Shown here piece after piece: positions 1 to 6,023 of a DNA stretch of 14,428 bases; the first letter of the stretch is position 1, and every line of letters starts with the position of its first letter. Below the pieces are notes generated by a model. The model ran no database searches and had not been told where the DNA came from. It saw nothing but the letters and a program-made list of their open reading frames with translations. Source of the stretch: Prevotellaceae bacterium (GTDB taxonomy: Bacteria > Bacteroidota > Bacteroidia > Bacteroidales > UBA932); assembly GCA_031257655.1 (NCBI GenBank), contig JAIROF010000103.1:1-14428 (forward strand), in the 5' to 3' direction. Both the position numbers and the translations under genes were made by a program.

Positions 1-734
1 CGTTTTGCGGCAAGGTTTTCTATTTCCGGTTGAAAATAAGCAGTCAGCTCCGATTCCGAAATGCCGCAGATACCGGCATAATCTTCATCCAAGCTAATGT
101 CCACCAAATGGTTCAAGTCGCTGAAAACGCTGACTTTCGAGAATTTTGTCACTCCGGTGAGGAAGACAAATCGCAAATTAGCGTCGGCGCTTTTCAGTGC
201 GCCGTAAAAACCTTTCAGGGCGTCGCGAATGTTTTCATTGACAACAGCATTGTCGATTGTATTGAGCAAGGGTTTGTCATATTCGTCCACAAGAACGACT
301 ACTTTGCGACCTGATTGCTTAGCCACCCTCTGTATAAGATTATCAAATCGTACCGATAGTTCGCCCGCTACGTAATCGACATTCCATTCCCGTTCATATA
401 CTCTCAATATGGCGTCCAAAACGATGTCCAGCGTTTGCTCGCTTTTATATACCGCTTTATTTAAATCAAGATAAATAACCGGGTATTCCGTCCAGTCTTT
501 CTCTAATCCGGCAATCGCCAAACCCTCGAAAAGCTCTTTTTTCCCAAGAAAATACGCTTTGAGCGTGGACAGAAAAAGGCTTTTCCCGAAACGGCGGGGA
601 CGTCCGAGAAAATAGGGTTTTCCCCTGTTTATTAAACGGTAAATATACGCTGTCTTGTCCACATACAAGCAGCTGGTTGTTCTTAAATCCTCGAAATCCT
701 GTACGCCGACCGGCAATCTTCTTGTTGTTAACAT
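1..734 (-). CDS. AAA-ATPase-like protein (partial, C-terminal part beyond window)
   Basis: Reading the minus strand from the ATG at 734 gives an uninterrupted frame of about 244 residues to the window edge. The start MLTTRRLPVGVQDFEDLR, then a Walker-A-like GRPRRFGKS (residues 44-52) and a Walker B VVVLVDEYDKP (145-155), followed by the segment RFVFLTGVTKFSKVSVFSDL, are hallmarks of the AAA-ATPase-like family (PF09820). Full members are about 500-580 residues and usually end in a PD-(D/E)XK nuclease-like domain (DUF1703); that part would lie left of the window. The physiological role of the family is not established; the genes are often multicopy and accessory in Bacteroidetes, and a mobile or defence role has been suggested only by domain content. 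The start is supported by a TAnnTTTG box 25 bases upstream. The gene is more AT-rich than its right-hand neighbours. Family call is secure; function is not. Confidence 0.88.
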   Translation of the reverse strand, partial: MLTTRRLPVGVQDFEDLRTTSCLYVDKTAYIYRLINRGKPYFLGRPRRFGKSLFLSTLKAYFLGKKELFEGLAIAGLEKDWTEYPVIYLDLNKAVYKSEQTLDIVLDAILRVYEREWNVDYVAGELSVRFDNLIQRVAKQSGRKVVVLVDEYDKPLLNTIDNAVVNENIRDALKGFYGALKSADANLRFVFLTGVTKFSKVSVFSDLNHLVDISLDEDYAGICGISESELTAYFQPEIENLAAK

Positions 735-758
735 CTTTTTATCGTTTTAAAGTTGGTA

Positions 759-766
759 CAAAGATA
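759..766 (-). promoter_or_regulatory. Putative -7 promoter element for the AAA-ATPase-like gene
   Basis: On the minus strand the bases read TATCTTTG, an exact match to the Bacteroidetes -7 consensus TAnnTTTG, ending 24 bases before the ATG at 734. No TTTG is seen at the expected -33 position, so only half of the promoter is recognisable. It lies immediately after the stop of the glycosidase remnant, so the ATPase gene appears to have its own transcription start. Confidence 0.5.
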
Positions 767-770
767 GTCT

Positions 771-1380
771 TTATTTTTTTACCGGAATATCGCGCAGGCT
801 GAATACTTTTTCTCCGTTCACCGTGATTTCGGCCCTCATCAGGTAATCGCCCGCCTCGGCGGGCAGCGCGACTTCGAAGGGCACAATCTTCACTTCGTAT
901 CCTCCGGCGGCGACATGCTGCCGGACGGCGGATATTTCACGTCCGTCTTTTTCGATTGTCTGCGCGACATCCTGTTCAAAAGGCGCGGGCAGGTCGTTGA
1001 TGACGAAAACCGGCGCTGTGACCGTCGCAGAGGGCGCGCATGATTTTTCCCAAAGGTCGATCATCAATCCTACCGGCGCGAAGGAGGGGCGGACATACGG
1101 ATATGACGTACGCCAGCTCCCAGCCTGCGCAGGCGTCGGCTTCTATTTCGGCTACTACGCGGAGCGCTCCGTTCACAATGTCCGGTACGCACCGGATGTT
1201 GTCGATAAACGGACGGTTGGAAAACGTAAGCTCCACGTTGTCGTAACTGCCGGGAATGTAGATGAGTTTTTCATTGTCGCGCCCGTTGAGGATAGCATCC
1301 GGCAGCTGCTCCCTGCAACCTGTCCCTATGATGATTTCGTTTTCTCCTTCTTTCAGGAACAACGCTTTGGGGATGCAAAG
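771..1380 (-). pseudogene. Remnant of a large glycoside hydrolase family 2-like gene
   Basis: Two minus-strand frames hold protein-like sequence. The first, about 1380 down to about 1070, reads LFLKEGENEIIIGTG, then LIYIPGSYDNVELTFSNRP and VVAEIEADA, resembling the sugar-binding beta-sandwich and the following domain of large Bacteroidetes GH2-type enzymes. The second frame, about 1070 to 771, reads LMIDLWEKSCAPSATVTAPV, then VFVINDL, DYLMRAEITVNGEKVFSLRD and IPVKK-stop, resembling a C-terminal beta-domain. The frame change is near 1070. The first frame is closed upstream by TAA at 1381-1383 and has no ATG; the signal peptide, early N-terminus and whole catalytic (TIM-barrel) region are absent. 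It is therefore a deleted, frameshifted relic. The specific enzyme activity of the ancestor cannot be told. Family assignment rests on remembered similarity of short segments. Confidence 0.6.
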
Positions 1381-1383
1381 TTA
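1376..1383 (-). promoter_or_regulatory. Possible -7 box in front of the glycosidase remnant
   Basis: The minus strand reads TAACTTTG here, matching TAnnTTTG, just upstream of the first readable codons of the remnant. A TTTG on the same strand lies at 1411-1408, but the 24-bp spacing is longer than the usual 19-21. It may be a surviving promoter of the relic or chance. Confidence 0.3.
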
Positions 1384-1393
1384 CGACATTTAA

Positions 1394-1417
1394 TCGGGAT
1401 TTTCCTCCAAAAATCCT
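1394..1417. repeat. Semi-palindromic motif, copy A
   Basis: This 24-bp stretch matches copy B at 1488-1511 at 22 of 24 positions. Within it GGATTTT (1397 onward) and AAAATCC form a 7-bp dyad around a 6-base centre, so it could be an operator. It lies just upstream of the possible minus-strand -7 box of the remnant. No regulator can be named. Confidence 0.55.
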
Positions 1418-1483
1418 GAGCGTTGTGGCGCAGCAATGCATTTTTTTTTGATTTTCAACCATCCAACAACAAAAAGTTGCCGC

Positions 1484-1518
1484 TTTGTCGGGATTTTCCT
1501 CTAAAAACCCTACCTTTG
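1484..1518 (+). promoter_or_regulatory. Probable promoter of the lolA-like gene
   Basis: TACCTTTG at 1511-1518 is an exact Bacteroidetes -7 box, 31 bases before the ATG. A TTTG at 1484-1487 could be the -33 element, though the 23-bp gap is a little long. The spacer between them is almost filled by copy B of the semi-palindromic motif, so a protein bound there should affect this promoter. Confidence 0.6.
1488..1511. repeat. Semi-palindromic motif, copy B
   Basis: Second copy of the 24-bp motif, differing from copy A at two positions (both C/T exchanges). Its dyad is slightly weaker because one of the substitutions falls in the right arm. It sits between the -33 and -7 elements of the lolA promoter, the position expected of a repressor site. 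Confidence 0.55.
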
Positions 1519-1549
1519 CACATCTACACTCCCTGTTAAAAATTGAAGT

Positions 1550-2200
1550 ATGAAAAAATTGATGATAGCGCTAATCGCTGCTGTGGCGGCGGCGGCACCG
1601 GCGGAGAGCTTTGCGCGGCAGCCCAAGAGTGCGCTGGAGAAATCTGCGGAGAAGATGCAGCGCCTCAAGACGGTCGCGATAGACTTTGAGTACCAGCAGG
1701 CCTCCGGTGCGGATGCGTCGGCGCTTTACAGGCGCGGGAGCCTGCTTATTATGGACCGGATGTACAAGCTGGACTGGGGCGAGAGCGCCATCTACTTCAA
1801 CGGGCAGCTGCGCTGGACGTACCTCAAAGGCGTCAACGAGGTCACCATCAACACCCCCAACCCGCTGGAGGATGGCCTGTTTTACGACCCCGCCATGCTC
1901 TTTTCTTTCGACCAAAAGGACTACCGCCACCAGCTCCATCCCGACCGGACAACCGCAGCGGGAAAGGTGGTGGTAGCGGTAGACCTCTTTCCGAAGGATA
2001 AGAACGCCGCCTACACCCTCATCAGCTTGCAGATCGACAAGGCTACGCACCTGCCGCTGGCCATTGCTTACCACGGAAAAGACGGCAGCCGCGTGACCAT
2101 TAAGGTGAGCAAAGTTGACCCTGCCGTGAAGCCAACCGCTGCCGACTTTACCTTCGACGTCGCAAAGCACCCCGACGTGGAGGTGGTGGACATGCGGTAG
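1550..2200 (+). CDS. LolA-like outer-membrane lipoprotein carrier protein
   Basis: The 216-residue product starts with a Sec signal peptide (MKKLMIALIAAVAAAAPAES, cleavage probably after FA at residue 22) and then has the LolA-like fold pattern: KMQRLKTVAIDFEYQ, RRGSLLIMDRMYKLDW, ALKGVNEVTI-type hydrophobic strands, DPAMLFSFDQKDY and a C-terminal VEVVDMR. Length and strand pattern fit Bacteroidetes LolA-type proteins, which ferry lipoproteins from the inner-membrane Lol exporter across the periplasm to the outer membrane. The ATG follows a good -7 box by 31 bases. No partner Lol gene is present. In Bacteroidetes, LolA often neighbours ftsK, which is not seen here, so this may be a second LolA-type protein. 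The assignment to the LolA-like superfamily is firm; which lipoproteins it carries is unknown. Confidence 0.85.
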   Translation: MKKLMIALIAAVAAAAPAESFARQPKSALEKSAEKMQRLKTVAIDFEYQQASGADASALYRRGSLLIMDRMYKLDWGESAIYFNGQLRWTYLKGVNEVTINTPNPLEDGLFYDPAMLFSFDQKDYRHQLHPDRTTAAGKVVVAVDLFPKDKNAAYTLISLQIDKATHLPLAIAYHGKDGSRVTIKVSKVDPAVKPTAADFTFDVAKHPDVEVVDMR

Positions 2201-2242
2201 CGGACAACGGCTGCGGACAACCTTGCACCCGAGTTTTGGAAA

Positions 2243-2364
2243 TAGCGCGGTAGCTGGCGCAGATGTTTATGGTTTACGCAGCTGAAGAACCGTAGCGGAG
2301 CTCGGCGCAGCCAAATGGCTAAAATCTGTGCAAATCATAAAAATCTACGCCATCTACCGCGCTA
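2243..2364. repeat. 122-bp inverted-repeat element (MITE- or REP-like)
   Basis: The left arm beginning TAGCGCGGTAG (2243) pairs with the right arm ending CTACCGCGCTA (2364). The outer 29 positions match at 26, and the next ten match at 7, giving arms of about 39 bp (2243-2281 and 2326-2364) around a roughly 44-base centre. Pairing stops sharply at both outer ends, as for terminal inverted repeats. There is no open frame inside, so it is non-autonomous if mobile. As RNA it would form a long hairpin and could protect or end the lolA transcript. Confidence 0.6.
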
Positions 2365-2386
2365 AAAAAACAAATCGCAGCTTTCG

Positions 2387-2420
2387 ACCGTGCGGAGTAT
2401 AAAACCGTGTGGAGTATAAA
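2387..2420. repeat. 17-bp tandem duplication
   Basis: Two adjoining 17-bp units, 2387-2403 and 2404-2420, differ at a single base (ACCGTGC against ACCGTGT, both followed by GGAGTATAAA). They directly follow the inverted-repeat element. They could be a replication-slippage scar or a pair of binding sites. Confidence 0.6.
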
Positions 2421-2516
2421 TGCCACGCCCGGTTCTGCACTTAAAATTTTCCCATCACTCTCTCTTACAGCCTCTTTTCCTTTCCGCAATCACGCCGATT
2501 CCCCCTTTTTTTGAGT

Positions 2517-2536
2517 TTAATTAAATATTTAATTAA
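2517..2536. repeat. Perfect 20-bp AT-only palindrome
   Basis: All ten base pairs match around a centre between 2526 and 2527; each half reads TTAATTAAAT. It stands about 300 bp upstream of susC. It could be a regulator site, an upstream AT-rich element, or a simple-sequence accident. Confidence 0.55.
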
Positions 2537-2650
2537 GTATAGCAGCGATTAGCTGAGGCATCCGATACTTTTTTATATCTTAGGCTATAGGAATTTTGCA
2601 ACCCTGATATCAGGCGCTGTTCGCCTTGCGGTTGCGGGCTTAGCGTGCCG

Positions 2651-2676
2651 CTGTTTGCCGCCGCTGTTTGCCGCCG
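2651..2676. repeat. 13-bp tandem duplication
   Basis: CTGTTTGCCGCCG occurs twice back to back with no mismatch (2651-2663 and 2664-2676), upstream of the likely susC transcription start. Confidence 0.55.
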
Positions 2677-2838
2677 CCACGTGCTGTCCGTCCGGGTTGG
2701 CGTACAAAATTACCTTTTGAGGGCGCCGGGCTGTTTTTTCAGGCCCTTTCTGCAGCGCGGAGGCGGGCGTCCGCTTAGCTGTACCCTGTAGCAGCAGGGA
2801 GGTTAAAGCGGGTGTGTTTAATTTTAAAAGTAGAGTTT

Positions 2839-5800
2839 ATGACACGACAATTTACATTATTACTTATTTGTTTTCTAACAAGCATGGAGCTTGCCATTGC
2901 GCAGAGCAAGCAAGCTTCGGGGGTGGTGGTGGACGAATCCGGGGCTCCCTTAGTGGGCGTTTCGGTGATGGTGAAGGGCACCAACCTCGGCACTGCCACC
3001 GACTTTGATGGCCGGTTTACGTTCTCCGTGCCGGAGAGCGTGAGCACGATAACCCTAAAGTATATTGGCTACGTTGAAGCCGAAGCGCCCGCTGCGGCCA
3101 ACGTAACGGTGGTGCTTAAGACCGACGAAAAAACGCTGGACGAGGTGGTGGTAACGGCGATGGGCATTTTGCGCACCGGCAGGTCGGTGGGCTACGCTGT
3201 TGTGAAGGTCGACCCCAACAGCGCCACCCAAAAGGCCGAACCCGACCTGCTGCGCTCGCTGGACGGAAAAATTCCGGGTGTGCAGGTGGGGGCGTCGTCG
3301 GCGGTGGCGGGTAGCGCAACGAAGGTGACCATTCGGGGAAGCTCCTCTTTCCTCGGAAACAACGACCCGCTGTACGTGGTAGACGGTATCCCCTACAGCA
3401 ACCCCGAAGTGGCAACCGGAAGCCGGCTGACAAGCGCCGGGGCCTACGGTACGGGCCTATCGACCTTAGACCCCAACGACATTGAATCCATGAGCGTGCT
3501 GAAAGGTGCAGCGGCGGCGGCGCTCTACGGTAGCCGTGCCGCAAACGGTGTGGTGCTCATCACCACAAAGTCGGGAAGCAAGAAGCGGCGACCCTCCCAG
3601 AAGAAGCTTGAGGTGACCCTTGCGGCCTCCTACGCCCTGGAGGTTATCGCCTCGCTGCCCGAATACCAAAATTCCTACGGGCAAGGCTCCGACTTTCGCT
3701 ACGCCAACTCCAACGGGTCGTGGGGGGCGCCATTCGCGGCGCAGGATTCCATCCCTACCTACCCAAGCTACTTAGACGCCTACCCAAGCATGCCCGATAA
3801 GCTCCCCTACCAGGCCTACCCAAACAACGTGAAAGACCTCTTTAGAACGGGGGGCGTGGCGGATGTTTCGGCCAATGTGATGAGCTATAACGATAAGGGA
3901 ACTTTTAGCGCTACCGTATCCCGCATGAGGCAAAACGGCGCTATTCCTTACTCGGACTTTGGGCGAACTTCGTTCAGCACGGGCGGAAGCCAGAAGCTGG
4001 ACAACGGCCTCCGCGTAGACGGTACCCTCTCGTACTCGCGCACCGTGCAGAATGGCCCCTTCTTTGGCGCAGGCAACTACACAGGCTCTGTGAGCTCTTT
4101 TGCCCGAACCCTGCTGATGCCCCGCAGCTACGACATCGCCGGTTTGCCCTGCGAAACGCCCGACAACGCCAACCTCTTTCTCCTCAACGGCGTGGACAAC
4201 CCCCTGTGGTCGTGGAAGTACAACACCATTAACACGGTAATGGATCGCACCATAACCAGCCTGAGCGCCGGCTACGATATTACCCCGTGGCTTTCGCTGG
4301 ACTACCGGTTTGGCTGGAATCAGTATGAAATGCGCCGCAAGCAGGTTATCAACATGGGATCGGTAGGCCCCAGCGGCTTTGCCGGGCAAGGCCAGCTGAC
4401 CAACGACAGCTACGGAAGCCAGGAGCTGGAGGCAAATGCCAACCTCACCTTGCAGCGCGACCTTAGCGACGACTTCAACCTGAAGGCGGTGCTGGGGCAT
4501 AACGTAAACCAGCGCACGCTTACCAGCGCCGGAGCCGTGGGGAATGTAATGATTGCCCGGGAAATTTACAACGTCGACAACACGCAGGAGCAAATCGCCG
4601 GCGAAACGCTCTCCAAGCGGAGGCTTTGGGCGGCATACGCAGACCTCCTGCTGGCCTACAGGCGGTATGCTTTCCTCAACGCTACGCTGCGCAACGACCA
4701 CTCATCCACGCTGCCCGCAAAAAACAACAGCTATTTTTACCCCGCAGCGGTGGCCTCCCTCGTGTTTACCGACGCCTTGGGCCTCAACCCCGACCTGCTG
4801 ACCTACGGTAAGCTGCGCGCCAGCTGGGGAATGGTGGGCAACGACGCTTCGCCCTACTACGTAAACGGCGCTTTTTTTCAGGATACGCCGTTTGACGGGC
4901 GAGCCATCATGCTGCTGCCCACAACAGCCTACGACGAAAACCTCAAGCCGGAGTTTACCGCAGAGCTGGAGCTCGGCGCCGAGCTCCAATTCTTGCAAAA
5001 CCGCATTGGGATTGACGCTACCTGGTACGACCGCCGCACCACCGACCAGATTGCGCCGGTAAGCCTGCCCAGCTCCACCGGGGCGCAACGATACTATACC
5101 AACTTTGGGGAGATGAGCAACAAGGGCGTAGAGCTTGGGATTACGCTGGTGCCCGTGGCGCTGCAAAGCTCTTTGAGGTGGAAGCTGTACGGCACCTTTA
5201 CCAAGAATGTGAGCGAGGTGGTATCGCTGGTGCAGGGCATTGAGCGGATTACGCTGAGCACCGGCTCTACCTCCGAGCCACAGCCTACCTTGCAGCCGGG
5301 ATACCCCTACGGCTTTCTTCGCGGTTCGGTCGCCGCACGCGACGACGAAGGGAATTTCCTGGTGAATCCGGCTACCGGAGCTTACGTAGAGGCTACGGAG
5401 CTCGGTGACCTCGGAAACCCTCACCCGGACTTCAAAGCATCGCTTGCAAATACCATCTCCTACAGGGGCTTTTCGCTGGGATTGCTGTTTGACCTCAGGG
5501 TGGGCGGCATGCTGGTATCCGGCCCCGCCTCCGACATGCTGGGGCGCGGCGTAACAAAGGATACGGAAGACCGCTTGGGAACCCGAATCCTACCCGGAGT
5601 GCTCGCCAACCCGGCTACGCTGGAGCCTATCCTCGATGCATCGGGGCGGAAAATCCCAAACACCATTCAGCTCCCGGAAAACAGCCTCTGGTTTGCCTCT
5701 ACCTCCACAGCCCCCACTTTTGCCATCAACGGCGTGAGCGAATTTCAGGCCTTCGACGCTACGGTGATCCGCTTGAGCGAAATTTCTTTGGGCTGGGATT

Positions 5801-6012
5801 TGCCCGAAAAGTGGCTCGCCGCTACCTTTATCGGAGCGGCAAGCTGCTCCATCATTGCCCGAAACCTCTGGCACTACGCGCCAGGTTTCCCGAAGTACAC
5901 CCGATACGACCCCTCCTCCAACGCTTTTGGAAGCGGAAACGTGCAGGGTATAGACCGCGAAAGCGCTCCGGCCATACGAAGGCTGGGGCTGAACATCAAG
6001 CTTACTTTTTAA
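2839..6012 (+). CDS. SusC/RagA-family TonB-dependent outer-membrane transporter
   Basis: The 1057-residue product imports a bulky nutrient across the outer membrane using energy from TonB-ExbBD, with the SusD-like partner acting as lid. After a signal peptide (to about residue 22, ELAIAQ) comes a carboxypeptidase-like regulatory domain (about 26-95; GVVVDESGAPLVGVSVMVKG, then DFDGRFTF), a TonB-box-like DEVVVTAMG (101-109), the plug (about 110-245, with LKGAAAAALYGSRAANGVVL and ITTKSG) and the beta-barrel ending RRLGLNIKLTF. ATG at 2839 is preferred to the in-frame GTG at 2812 because the signal peptide begins there. There is no N-terminal STN domain, so direct signalling to an anti-sigma factor is unlikely. 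A basic stretch SKKRRPSQKK (247-256) links plug and barrel. It is first in a three-gene operon. The substrate is unknown; no linked glycoside hydrolase, sulfatase or protease indicates one. Confidence 0.95.
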   Translation: MTRQFTLLLICFLTSMELAIAQSKQASGVVVDESGAPLVGVSVMVKGTNLGTATDFDGRFTFSVPESVSTITLKYIGYVEAEAPAAANVTVVLKTDEKTLDEVVVTAMGILRTGRSVGYAVVKVDPNSATQKAEPDLLRSLDGKIPGVQVGASSAVAGSATKVTIRGSSSFLGNNDPLYVVDGIPYSNPEVATGSRLTSAGAYGTGLSTLDPNDIESMSVLKGAAAAALYGSRAANGVVLITTKSGSKKRRPSQKKLEVTLAASYALEVIASLPEYQNSYGQGSDFRYANSNGSWGAPFAAQDSIPTYPSYLDAYPSMPDKLPYQAYPNNVKDLFRTGGVADVSANVMSYNDKGTFSATVSRMRQNGAIPYSDFGRTSFSTGGSQKLDNGLRVDGTLSYSRTVQNGPFFGAGNYTGSVSSFARTLLMPRSYDIAGLPCETPDNANLFLLNGVDNPLWSWKYNTINTVMDRTITSLSAGYDITPWLSLDYRFGWNQYEMRRKQVINMGSVGPSGFAGQGQLTNDSYGSQELEANANLTLQRDLSDDFNLKAVLGHNVNQRTLTSAGAVGNVMIAREIYNVDNTQEQIAGETLSKRRLWAAYADLLLAYRRYAFLNATLRNDHSSTLPAKNNSYFYPAAVASLVFTDALGLNPDLLTYGKLRASWGMVGNDASPYYVNGAFFQDTPFDGRAIMLLPTTAYDENLKPEFTAELELGAELQFLQNRIGIDATWYDRRTTDQIAPVSLPSSTGAQRYYTNFGEMSNKGVELGITLVPVALQSSLRWKLYGTFTKNVSEVVSLVQGIERITLSTGSTSEPQPTLQPGYPYGFLRGSVAARDDEGNFLVNPATGAYVEATELGDLGNPHPDFKASLANTISYRGFSLGLLFDLRVGGMLVSGPASDMLGRGVTKDTEDRLGTRILPGVLANPATLEPILDASGRKIPNTIQLPENSLWFASTSTAPTFAINGVSEFQAFDATVIRLSEISLGWDLPEKWLAATFIGAASCSIIARNLWHYAPGFPKYTRYDPSSNAFGSGNVQGIDRESAPAIRRLGLNIKLTF

Positions 6013-6023
6013 TTTGAAAAATC

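Larger units (their letters stand above)
2201..2838. other. Repeat-rich non-coding spacer between lolA and susC
   Basis: No protein-like frame is seen in this 638-bp stretch. In order it holds a GCGGACAAC direct repeat (2200-2208 and 2213-2221), a 122-bp inverted-repeat element, a 17-bp tandem duplication, a 20-bp AT palindrome, a 12-bp palindrome (2603-2614, half-site CCTGAT), a 13-bp tandem duplication (2651-2676) and, near susC, a small hairpin with arms CCCTG/CAGGG (2784-2799). A near-match to a -7 box, TACCTTTTG with one extra T, lies at 2711-2719 and could start a 5' leader of about 110 bases for susC. No clear intrinsic terminator with a T-run follows lolA. Confidence 0.6.

Noticed and set aside
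997..1419. Plus-strand frame of 140 residues over the glycosidase relic
   Set aside because: The minus strand carries the GH2-like segments, so this is the complement of a relic.
1571..2170. Minus-strand frame of 199 residues opposite lolA
   Set aside because: Antisense shadow; rich in Arg/Val/Gly without domain features.
2387..2676. Possible CRISPR array from the short repeats upstream of susC
   Set aside because: The repeats are different two-unit tandems without spacers of equal size, and no cas gene is present.
3772..4701. Long minus-strand frame (309 residues) inside susC
   Set aside because: It lies wholly antisense to a clear SusC gene; GC-rich coding sequence often leaves the opposite strand open. 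The composition is not protein-like and there is no promoter.
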